Positions 1 through 6,938 of a stretch of DNA of 8,293 bases are shown here, in pieces. The translations under genes and the position numbers were made by a program. Source of the stretch: Thiomonas sp. Lineage in GTDB: Bacteria; Pseudomonadota; Gammaproteobacteria; Burkholderiales; Burkholderiaceae_C. The DNA is taken from contig DAIDHU010000115.1 in assembly GCA_027451915.1 (NCBI GenBank), positions 1-8,293 on the forward strand. Reading direction: 5' to 3'. Positions within the stretch are counted from its first letter, which is position 1; every line of letters begins with the position of its first letter. The notes below the pieces were generated by a model that worked only from the letters and a program-made list of their open reading frames with translations, had not been told where the DNA came from and searched no databases.

Positions 1-1174
<1,174 letters not shown>

Positions 1175-1180
1175 TGTCCG

Positions 1181-1212
1181 GCGCGCCTCGGGGCTGCGGC
1201 CCCGGGGCGCGT
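1181..1212 (+). other. Strong GC hairpin just after groL
   Basis: The arms 1183-1194 and 1199-1210 can pair over 12 base pairs with one G-U pair and a TGCG tetraloop; the flanking bases 1182 and 1211 extend it. It begins only 8 bases after the groL stop codon and has no T-run behind it, so it is not itself a classical terminator. Known roles of such structures are protection of the mRNA 3' end, transcriptional pausing, or support of the terminator that follows. The structure is seen in the sequence; the role is inference. Confidence 0.6.
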
Positions 1213-1233
1213 GCTGCCTGCGGAAGTACCCTG

Positions 1234-1261
1234 AAAGCCTGCGCCTTGCGCAGGCTTTTTT
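1234..1261 (+). terminator. Rho-independent terminator of groL
   Basis: Arms 1234-1244 and 1248-1258 form a perfect 11-bp stem (AAAGCCTGCGC against GCGCAGGCTTT) with a CTT loop. Together with the stem's own last bases it runs into an uninterrupted six-T tract at 1256-1261. It lies about 60 bp after the groL stop. Read from the other strand, the stem ends in only three T before CAG, so it would serve the convergent engB gene weakly at best. Confidence 0.93.
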
Positions 1262-1301
1262 GCATCCGGCGAGCGTGCCGGGCCGGCGCGTGCCCGCGCG
1301 C

Positions 1302-1982
1302 TCAGACGGGTCGGGGCGGCGCCAGCAACCAGCCCTCGATCAGCTGGCTGGCCTGCTCCAGGCCCTGGCGCGCGGTGGCCGAGAACAATTGCACCGAGGT
1401 GGGGGCGAGCAGCCCGGCGCGGGCGCCGTTGCGCTGCAGCTCGTCGCGCACGGCCTGGGCCTGGCGCAGTTGCTGGTTGCGCGAAAGCTTGTCGGCCTTG
1501 GTCAGCAGCACGTGCACCGGCAGGCCCGAGGGCGCGAAATAGCCCAGCAGGGTCCAGTCCAGCGGGGTCAGGCCCTGGCGGCAGTCGGCGATCAGCACCA
1601 GCCCGGCCAGCTGGCGCCGCTCGGCCAGGTACAGCGCGATGAAGCGTTCCCAGCGCTGCTTGGTGGCCAGCGGCACCGAGGCGTAACCGTAGCCTGGCAG
1701 ATCGGCCAGCATGCCCACCGTCTCGCCACCCAGGCCGACCGCGAACAGGTTGATGTGCTGCGTGCGCCCCGGGGTCTTGGACGAGAAGGCCAGGCGGCGC
1801 TGGCCGCACAGCACGTTGATGGCGGTGGACTTGCCCGCGTTGGATCGCCCGACGAAGGCCACTTCCGGCCATTCGCTGTCGGGCAGCTGGCGCAGTTCGG
1901 CCGCGGTGGTGAAAAAGCGCGCCGACTGCAACAGCGCGTTGGTGTCCGGGGCGGGTCTGCTGGAATTCCCTATATTCGTCAT
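1302..1982 (-). CDS. engB: Ribosome biogenesis GTPase EngB (YihA/YsxC family)
   Basis: EngB is an essential TRAFAC-class GTPase that assists late assembly of the 50S ribosomal subunit. The 226-residue product carries the G motifs in order: G1 GRSNAGKS at 45-52, the family TPGRTQ segment (G2) at 70-75, G3 DLPGYG at 94-99, G4 TKAD at 161-164 and G5 SAT at 201-203. Length is normal for the family (about 200-220). The start chosen is the ATG at 1982-1980; it gives the usual short N-terminal lead before the Q-S-A-R-F-F segment. No Shine-Dalgarno sequence precedes it, only an ATATATAA stretch and GCC, so a leaderless transcript is possible; an in-frame TTG at codon 18 is the next alternative. The gene is convergent with groL (127-bp gap) and divergent from the cytochrome c4 gene, and is probably its own transcription unit. 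Confidence 0.96.
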   Translation of the reverse strand: MTNIGNSSRPAPDTNALLQSARFFTTAAELRQLPDSEWPEVAFVGRSNAGKSTAINVLCGQRRLAFSSKTPGRTQHINLFAVGLGGETVGMLADLPGYGYASVPLATKQRWERFIALYLAERRQLAGLVLIADCRQGLTPLDWTLLGYFAPSGLPVHVLLTKADKLSRNQQLRQAQAVRDELQRNGARAGLLAPTSVQLFSATARQGLEQASQLIEGWLLAPPRPV

Positions 1983-1993
1983 GGCTTATATAT
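1971..1993. promoter_or_regulatory. AT-rich island with probable divergent -10 elements (engB / cytochrome c4)
   Basis: In otherwise GC-rich DNA, two AT blocks lie close together: TATATT at 1971-1976 (5 of 6 matches to a sigma-70 -10 box on the + strand) and TTATATAT at 1986-1993, which reads ATATATAA on the minus strand. The second ends only three bases before the engB ATG. No good -35 box was found at standard spacing for either direction, so exact promoter assignment is uncertain. The position between divergent genes makes a promoter role likely, with the + strand leader to the cytochrome gene about 90-100 nt long. Confidence 0.5.
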
Positions 1994-2085
1994 CGCTAGC
2001 ATGCGGCATCTTAGCCCTGCGTCGTCCGTGACCCGGCGGATGCCGCGCAACGGGCTTGCACCGGGACGTCCTTTCGAAGCCAGCC

Positions 2086-2844
2086 ATGCCCCACGCCCCG
2101 CATCCCCAAGCCCAGCGCTTTCGCTCCGGCGCCCATGGGGCGAGGCGGGCGCACCCGCGGGTGTTCGCGGGCCTGGGGCTCGCGGCCCTGCGCAGGCTGG
2201 TTTTCGGGGGCGCATGTTGGGCCCTGGCCTCGGCGGCGCTGGCGGCTTCCGGTCCTGGCGGCGCGAGCCTGAGCGCACAGGCCCCCGACGCGGCGCAACT
2301 GCGCCATGGGCAGGCGTTGGCGCGCAGCTGCGCGGCCTGCCATGGCATCGACGGCAACGCCGCGGGGCCGCAGTTCCCCAAACTGGCCGGCCAGAATGCG
2401 GCCTACCTGGAGCGCGAACTCGAGCGCTTTCGTCCGGCGCGGCCCGGCGTGCCGGCGGCGCGCCCCAGCCCGGTGATGAATCCCATCGCGCAGGGCCTGT
2501 CGGGGCAGGACCGCCGCGACCTGGCGGCCTATTTCGCATCCCGGGAGCTCAGGCCCGCGCTGGCGCCCCTGGCGGCCGAGCTGCCCGCGGGAGCGCGCAT
2601 CTGGCGCGGCGGCATCGTCGGACGCAGGGTGCCGGCCTGCGCGGCCTGCCATGGCGCCGACGGCCATGGGATCCCGCCGCTGTACCCCTCGCTGGCGGGG
2701 CAGTGGTCGGAGTATCTTGTGTCGCAATTGCGCGCATTTCGCGACGGTACGCGTAATGATCAAGGGCCCATGCACGATATCGCGTCACGCATGACCGAAG
2801 CGCAGATCCATGAGGTGGCGGATTTCGCCTCGGGCCTGCATTGA
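2086..2844 (+). CDS. Dihaem cytochrome c4-type protein
   Basis: A periplasmic electron carrier of the cytochrome c4 family, which in proteobacteria passes electrons from the bc1 complex to terminal oxidases such as cbb3. It has two homologous cytochrome c domains. Counting from the ATG at 2086, haem sites are CAACH at 82-86 and 185-189. Each is followed by a family segment (GPQFPKLAGQ and PPLYPSLAGQ), and probable axial methionines are M131 (VMNPIAQGLS) and M229 (PMHDIASRMT). A hydrophobic stretch ending ASAALA with predicted cleavage after A53 would export it by Sec and leave about 199 residues, normal for c4. The start is uncertain: the frame also offers TTG 2056, GTG 2161 and CTG 2188, and none has a convincing ribosome site. 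The ATG gives an unusually long, basic lead before the hydrophobic core. The maturation genes resB and ccsA follow on the same strand after 301 bp. Confidence 0.9.
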   Translation: MPHAPHPQAQRFRSGAHGARRAHPRVFAGLGLAALRRLVFGGACWALASAALAASGPGGASLSAQAPDAAQLRHGQALARSCAACHGIDGNAAGPQFPKLAGQNAAYLERELERFRPARPGVPAARPSPVMNPIAQGLSGQDRRDLAAYFASRELRPALAPLAAELPAGARIWRGGIVGRRVPACAACHGADGHGIPPLYPSLAGQWSEYLVSQLRAFRDGTRNDQGPMHDIASRMTEAQIHEVADFASGLH

Positions 2845-3145
2845 GCCCGGCGAAGTGGCGACGCGCAAGATGTTGCATTTGACGCATTCGTTACCACGTC
2901 CCGGGTGCGGGTTTGCTATATTGCGCAAGTCCGGCTTCGCTGTCCGAGGCCCCGTTCCCGCTATTCTGCGCATACACCAGACGGTATCCGCGAGGGCGCC
3001 CGTGCCGCGAGCCCAAGGCGCCCCGGCAGGCAGCCGTCCCATCGAGCACCACACCACGGTCTCGCGCCCTTGCGGCGCCGTCCCGCGCCGCGGCACGGGA
3101 CGCCGCGCGCGGCGCTCGAGTCCCTAGGTCTTTCCACGGCAGTCC
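2845..3145 (+). other. Non-coding gap between cytochrome c4 and resB
   Basis: No plausible gene is seen in these 301 bases. The first part (to about 2970) is less GC-rich and holds the probable promoter at 2914-2922. The rest is very GC-rich, without a ribosome site or conserved protein. A stop codon in the resB frame at 3125-3127 shows that ResB cannot begin earlier than 3146. A local inverted repeat (3080-3085 with 3096-3101) is the sort expected by chance at this GC content. No clear terminator follows the cytochrome gene, so read-through into resB is possible. A promoter at 2914-2922 would give resB a leader of more than 200 nt. Confidence 0.6.
2914..2922 (+). promoter_or_regulatory. Probable extended -10 promoter for resB-ccsA
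   Basis: The nonamer TGCTATATT has the TG-N-hexamer form of an extended -10 element; its hexamer TATATT matches 5 of 6 consensus positions. A weak TTACCA at 2891-2896 lies 20 bases upstream, and TTGACG at 2879-2884 is too far (32 bases) to act as its -35 box. A perfect TTGCGCAA palindrome at 2921-2928 overlaps the expected start region. It is placed 224 bp before resB, so it would let the maturation genes be expressed apart from cytochrome c4. Confidence 0.5.
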
Positions 3146-5323
3146 ATGTCCTCCACCCTCACGACCCTCAGCACTTCCGGCCTGCAATTGCGCCGCGGCT
3201 CCCGAGCCTGGCGCGCCGGCGTGGAATTGTTGTCGTCGATGCGCTTCGCCATCGCCCTGCTGGTCGTCGTGGCCATCGCCAGCATCATCGGCACGGTACT
3301 GGACCAGGGTCAGCCGCTGAACAACTACGTCGACGAGTTCGGCCCCTTCTGGACGGCGGTGTTCCACCGCCTCGACCTGTTCAACGTCTACAGCTCCTGG
3401 TGGTTCCTGCTGATCCTGGGGGTGCTGGTCGTCTCGACCTCGCTGTGCCTGGTGCGCAACACGCCCAAGATCCTCGCCGACCTGCGCAGCTACAAGGAGC
3501 ATTTCCGGGAGCAGGGCCTGCGCGCGCTGCACGACAAGGCCGAGGCCGGCATGCCGTTGCCGCGCGCGCAGATGGTGCAGCGCGTGCAGGCCCACCTGCG
3601 CATGCGCGGCTACCGCAGCCGCGTGCGCGAGAGCGAGGGTGCGACGCTGGTGGCCGCCAAGACCGGAGGCATCAACCGCCTGGGCTACATCCTGGCGCAC
3701 GGCGCCTTCGTGTTCATCTGCGTGGGCGGCCTGCTCGACGGCGACATGATGATCCGTCTGCAGATGCTGCTGACGGGCAAGAAGCTGCTCACCAGCAACA
3801 TGCAGATCTCGCAGGTTCCGCCGCAGAACATCCTGTCGGTGCACAACCCGAGCTTTCGCGGCAACCTGCAGATCCCCGAGGGCGGCAGTTCCAACACGGC
3901 GGTGCTGACCATCGGCGACGGCTCGGTGCTGCAGCCGCTGCCCTTCACCATCAAGCTGCACAAGTTCCAGGTGGATTACTACTCCACCGGCATGCCCAGG
4001 TTGTTCGAAAGCCAGGTGCAGATCACCGACGCGCGCACCGGCAAGAGTTTTCCGGCGACCATCAAGGTCAATTCGCCGCTCACCTACGACGGCGTGACCA
4101 TCTTCCAGTCGGGATTCGACGATGGCGGCTCGCACCTGCAGCTCAGGGCCTGGCCCATGCACGGCGCCAGCGACAAGCCCTTCGCCATCCACGGTGACGT
4201 GGGCAGCACGCGCCAGCTCAGCGACGGCAGCCAGAGCCTGAACCTGGAGTTCACGGGCTTTCGCGCCATCAACGTGGAGAACCTGAACGCGGCCACGCAG
4301 CAGGGCAAGGCGGCGGTGGCCCCGCGCGGCGGCCTGTTCGCGGGCCTGGACAAGCACCTGGGGGCCGCGGTGAACAGCCAGTCCGCCACCCATCCGACCA
4401 ATGTCGGGCCGGCGGTGATCTACAAGCTGCGCGACGCCGCCGGGCAGGCCCACGAGTTCTTCAACTACATGCTGCCCATCGAGCTCGACGGGCTGCGCGT
4501 ATTCGTCGCGGGAGAGCGCAGCGAGCTCGGCGGCAGCTACCACTACCTGCGCATTCCGGCCGACTCCCACGACAGCGTGGACGACTGGATGCGCCTGCGC
4601 GCCGCGCTGGCGGACCCGCAGATGCGCGCCCAGGCGGTCGATGCCTACGTGCGCGACGCGCTGCCGCCCAACGCCCCGGCGCAACTCGTAGCGCAGTTGC
4701 GCGAGACCGCGGGGCGCACGCTGGACGTGTTCGCCGGCGTCATTCCCAAGGACCCCTCCACCGGCAAGCCCCTGCTGAGTTCCCCGGGCGGATTGCCGGC
4801 GCTGGCCGAATTCCTGCAGCGCAACGTTCCCAAGGCACAGCTCGCCAAGGCCTCCAAGGTGTTCATCGACGTGCTCAACGGCACGCTGTGGCAGTTGTGG
4901 GAGGGCGAGCGCGCCAAGGCGGGCCTGCAGCCCCCGAAGCAGGACGAGGCCAGCCAGCGTTACTTCAACGCCGCGGTGCTGGCGCTGTCGGACGCGACCT
5001 TCTACCCGGCGCCTCTGTACATGCAGCTGGCCAGCTTCAAGCAGGTCGAGGCCAGCGTGTTCCAGGTGGCGCGCGCGCCGGGCAAGATCATCGTGTACAT
5101 CGGCGCGGGCCTGTTGATCCTGGGCGTGTTCACCATGCTGTACATACGCGAGCGCCGCGCCTGGTTCCTGGTCAGGGACGATGGCGAGGGCGCCAGCAAG
5201 ACGCTGATGGCGATGAGCACGAATCGGCGCACAATCGATTTCGAGCGTGAATTCGGCGCCATGCGGGACGCCGTCCTGCCCTCCGCGGCCAGGTCGGCCG
5301 CGGGCGGCGCCGATCCAACCTGA
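3146..5323 (+). CDS. resB: Cytochrome c biogenesis protein ResB (CcsB/Ccs1), System II
   Basis: ResB joins CcsA in the inner membrane to form the System II cytochrome c synthase, which exports haem and couples it to reduced CXXCH apocytochromes in the periplasm. The 725-residue product has the family layout. Membrane segments lie at about 32-52 (after SSMRFAIALL), 83-105 (WWFLLILGVLVVSTSLCLV), 179-197 (LGYILAHGAFVFICVGGL) and 647-668, with a periplasmic domain of about 450 residues between the third and fourth. The family signatures FGPFW and STSLCLVRNTP are present. H185 in the third membrane segment is a candidate for the conserved transmembrane haem ligand of this family; that assignment is inference. 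The ATG at 3146 is the first possible start after an in-frame stop at 3125 and has no strong ribosome site. The gene is followed after 14 bp by ccsA. Some databases call this protein CcsB and the partner CcsA; others reverse the letters. Confidence 0.95.
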   Translation: MSSTLTTLSTSGLQLRRGSRAWRAGVELLSSMRFAIALLVVVAIASIIGTVLDQGQPLNNYVDEFGPFWTAVFHRLDLFNVYSSWWFLLILGVLVVSTSLCLVRNTPKILADLRSYKEHFREQGLRALHDKAEAGMPLPRAQMVQRVQAHLRMRGYRSRVRESEGATLVAAKTGGINRLGYILAHGAFVFICVGGLLDGDMMIRLQMLLTGKKLLTSNMQISQVPPQNILSVHNPSFRGNLQIPEGGSSNTAVLTIGDGSVLQPLPFTIKLHKFQVDYYSTGMPRLFESQVQITDARTGKSFPATIKVNSPLTYDGVTIFQSGFDDGGSHLQLRAWPMHGASDKPFAIHGDVGSTRQLSDGSQSLNLEFTGFRAINVENLNAATQQGKAAVAPRGGLFAGLDKHLGAAVNSQSATHPTNVGPAVIYKLRDAAGQAHEFFNYMLPIELDGLRVFVAGERSELGGSYHYLRIPADSHDSVDDWMRLRAALADPQMRAQAVDAYVRDALPPNAPAQLVAQLRETAGRTLDVFAGVIPKDPSTGKPLLSSPGGLPALAEFLQRNVPKAQLAKASKVFIDVLNGTLWQLWEGERAKAGLQPPKQDEASQRYFNAAVLALSDATFYPAPLYMQLASFKQVEASVFQVARAPGKIIVYIGAGLLILGVFTMLYIRERRAWFLVRDDGEGASKTLMAMSTNRRTIDFEREFGAMRDAVLPSAARSAAGGADPT

Positions 5324-5329
5324 GAAGGA
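5322..5329 (+). promoter_or_regulatory. Ribosome binding site of ccsA, overlapping the resB stop
   Basis: GAGAAGGA starts at the second base of the resB TGA and ends 8 bases before the ATG at 5338. It is one of the clearest Shine-Dalgarno sequences in the window, fixes the ccsA start, and suggests that ribosomes ending resB help initiation on ccsA. Confidence 0.85.
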
Positions 5330-5337
5330 CCCAAGCG

Positions 5338-6747
5338 ATGGAACTGACAAGCAAGCATGCAGGCATCGACCTCGACGGCGCAGGCCTGGGGCGGCGCTCC
5401 GGCCCGCTGGGCTACCTGAGCCGCCGCAGCGCCTACGACTGGGTGTTCCTGGCGCTCATCCTCGGCACCGACGGCTATGTGCTGCACCGATTCGGCGCGG
5501 CCATGGGCTACTGGGTGCAGCTGATCTTCCTGGGCGCCACCACGGCCCTGCTGTTGCTGGGCTGGGGCTGGAGCGCGCTGAAGAACCTGGCCATCGCGGT
5601 CGGGGTGCTGTCGCTGCTGGGCATCAGCCAGTACTACGGGCCCGGTGGCGCGCCGGTGCTGGCGCGGGGCGAGCAGGAGTTCCTGCTCAAGTTCTTCCTG
5701 TCCAGCCAGACGGCGATCCTGTGGATGGCCCTGCTGTTCTTCCTGTCCACGGCGAGCTACTGGGTCGGCATGTTCACCGGCCGCGTCAGCGCCCCGGACG
5801 GAACGGCGCTGCGCGACGCGGGGGGCTGGCAGTCCAATTTCGCGCAGTACTTCGGTTCGCGCCTGGCCTGGGTCGGCGTCACCATGGCCCTGACCGGCAC
5901 CATGATGCGCTGGTTCGAGAGCTACCTGGTCGGCCCCGACGTCGGCCACATCCCGCTGTCGAACCTGTACGAGGTGTTCGTGCTGTTCTCGTGGCTGACC
6001 ACCACGCTGTACCTGTACATGGAACACAAGTACCGCACCCGCTCGATGGGCGCCTTCGCCATGCTGGTGGTCAGCGCGGCCGTGGGGTTCCTGCTGTGGT
6101 ACAGCCTGGTGCAGGGCGCCTACGAGATCCAGCCCCTGGTGCCGGCGCTGCAGAGCTGGTGGATGAAGCTGCACGTGCCCGCGAACTTCGTCGGCTACGG
6201 CTGTTTCGCGATCTCGGCCATGATCGGCTTCGCCTACCTGGTCAAGCTCAACGGCAACGAGAGCTCGTGGTGGAAGCTCACCCCGCTGTGGCTGCTGGGC
6301 TTCGTGATGTTCTTCGAACCCCTGGTGTTCCGCCAGGGCGGCATCTCGGAGTACTGGGGCGTGTTCGCCGGCATTTCTGCGCTGGCGGTGGCGGGGATCC
6401 TGTACGGTCGCCGCCGCATCGCCGAGCGCCTGCCCTCGCTGGAGGTGATGGACGACGTGATGTACAAGTCCATCGCCATCGGCTTCACCTTTTTCACCAT
6501 CGCCACCATCCTGGGCGCGCTGTGGGCCGCGCAGGCCTGGGGCGGCTACTGGAGCTGGGACCCGAAGGAGACCTGGGCGCTGATCGTCTGGCTGAACTAC
6601 GCCGCCTGGCTGCACATGCGCCTGATGAAAGGCCTGCGCGGGCAGTTCGCCGCCTGGTGGTCGCTGACCGGCCTGCTGGTGACCACCTTCGCTTTCCTGG
6701 GTGTGAACATGTTTTTGTCGGGCCTGCATTCCTACGGCAAGTTGTAA
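5338..6747 (+). CDS. ccsA: Cytochrome c biogenesis protein CcsA/ResC-type (haem handling, WWD family)
   Basis: Partner of ResB in the System II cytochrome c synthase and a member of the haem-handling protein superfamily. The 469-residue polytopic membrane protein carries the tryptophan-rich WWD motif WGGYWSWDPKETWAL at 401-415, which in this family contacts haem on the periplasmic face. Flanking histidines fit the family plan: H279 (MKLHVPANFVGYG) as first periplasmic ligand, H464 (GLHSYG) as second, and H426 (AAWLHMRL) as candidate transmembrane ligand; these roles are assigned by position. The segment GHIPLSNLYEVF at 203-214 is also typical. Hydrophobic helices occur from about residue 33 onward, including extra N-terminal ones. 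At 469 residues it is longer than the 320-400 I would expect for many members. The start is set by a strong ribosome site 8 bases upstream. Automated annotation may name it ccsB because the family c-type biogenesis CcsB model covers it. Confidence 0.95.
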   Translation: MELTSKHAGIDLDGAGLGRRSGPLGYLSRRSAYDWVFLALILGTDGYVLHRFGAAMGYWVQLIFLGATTALLLLGWGWSALKNLAIAVGVLSLLGISQYYGPGGAPVLARGEQEFLLKFFLSSQTAILWMALLFFLSTASYWVGMFTGRVSAPDGTALRDAGGWQSNFAQYFGSRLAWVGVTMALTGTMMRWFESYLVGPDVGHIPLSNLYEVFVLFSWLTTTLYLYMEHKYRTRSMGAFAMLVVSAAVGFLLWYSLVQGAYEIQPLVPALQSWWMKLHVPANFVGYGCFAISAMIGFAYLVKLNGNESSWWKLTPLWLLGFVMFFEPLVFRQGGISEYWGVFAGISALAVAGILYGRRRIAERLPSLEVMDDVMYKSIAIGFTFFTIATILGALWAAQAWGGYWSWDPKETWALIVWLNYAAWLHMRLMKGLRGQFAAWWSLTGLLVTTFAFLGVNMFLSGLHSYGKL

Positions 6748-6770
6748 GGTTCGCTTGCAGGTTCCCTAGC

Positions 6771-6800
6771 CGAAAGCCCGCCCCGAGCGGGCTTTCGCCA
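6771..6800 (+). terminator. Probable terminator after ccsA
   Basis: Arms 6771-6781 and 6787-6797 form a perfect 11-bp stem (core GAAAGCCCG with CGGGCTTTC) around a CCCGA loop, 24 bp after the ccsA stop. The T-run is poor: GCC then ATTT, with three T inside the stem. The position at the end of the resB-ccsA pair and before msrP fits a terminator, possibly a leaky one. Confidence 0.7.
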
Positions 6801-6824
6801 TTTCGGCTCCGGTCCGAATGGGCC

Positions 6825-6830
6825 TATAGA
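6825..6830 (+). promoter_or_regulatory. Weak candidate -10 element upstream of msrP
   Basis: TATAGA lies 109 bases before the msrP start, downstream of the ccsA terminator. It has 4 of 6 matches to the sigma-70 -10 consensus, but the hexamer 17 bases upstream (TTCGGC, 6802-6807) is a poor -35 box. A promoter is expected here because msrP is preceded by a terminator-like hairpin and a 191-bp gap; this is only the best visible candidate. Confidence 0.3.
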
Positions 6831-6938
6831 AAGTAGGGTTGAAAGGCCGACTGTAAGGTTTCGCCGCGAAGTCCGACTCAAGAGCATGGGCAGGCGCCGC
6901 GGCGGCGCCGCCCCCCATCACCCAGGGAGTGCAAGGCC

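Noticed and set aside
1260..2756. A 498-codon plus-strand open frame across engB and cytochrome c4
   Set aside because: It overlaps engB antisense and the cytochrome gene in another frame, both of which have unmistakable motifs. Its own product is a Gly/Arg/Ala-rich sequence with no family features.
2873..2884. TTGCATTTGACG as a possible FNR/ANR-type box before resB
   Set aside because: It lacks the TTGAT-N4-ATCAA dyad; only the left half is vaguely similar.
3080..3101. Inverted repeat in the resB leader (GTCCCG with CGGGAC)
   Set aside because: Only six perfect pairs around a 10-base loop in a stretch of very high GC; expected by chance and without a T-run.
2891..5350. An 819-codon open frame on the minus strand, antisense to resB
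   Set aside because: It lies opposite a clearly conserved gene and its translation is rich in His, Gln, Arg, Ala and Gly without any recognisable domain. Long antisense frames like this are common in GC-rich DNA with codon-biased genes.
5002..6729. A 575-codon open frame on the minus strand, antisense to ccsA
   Set aside because: Same pattern: low-complexity polar composition (Gln, His, Gly, Ala), no domain, and complete overlap with a well-identified membrane protein gene.
5247..6836. A 529-codon plus-strand open frame overlapping ccsA in another frame
   Set aside because: Its product is Arg/Gly/Ala-rich and shows no conserved motif, whereas the ccsA frame carries the WWD motif and conserved histidines and has a good ribosome site.
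6893..6909. GGCGCC repeated as a possible hairpin in the msrP leader
   Set aside because: GGCGCC is self-complementary and frequent in this DNA. It does not cover the msrP ribosome site at 6925, so there is no reason to call it a regulatory switch.
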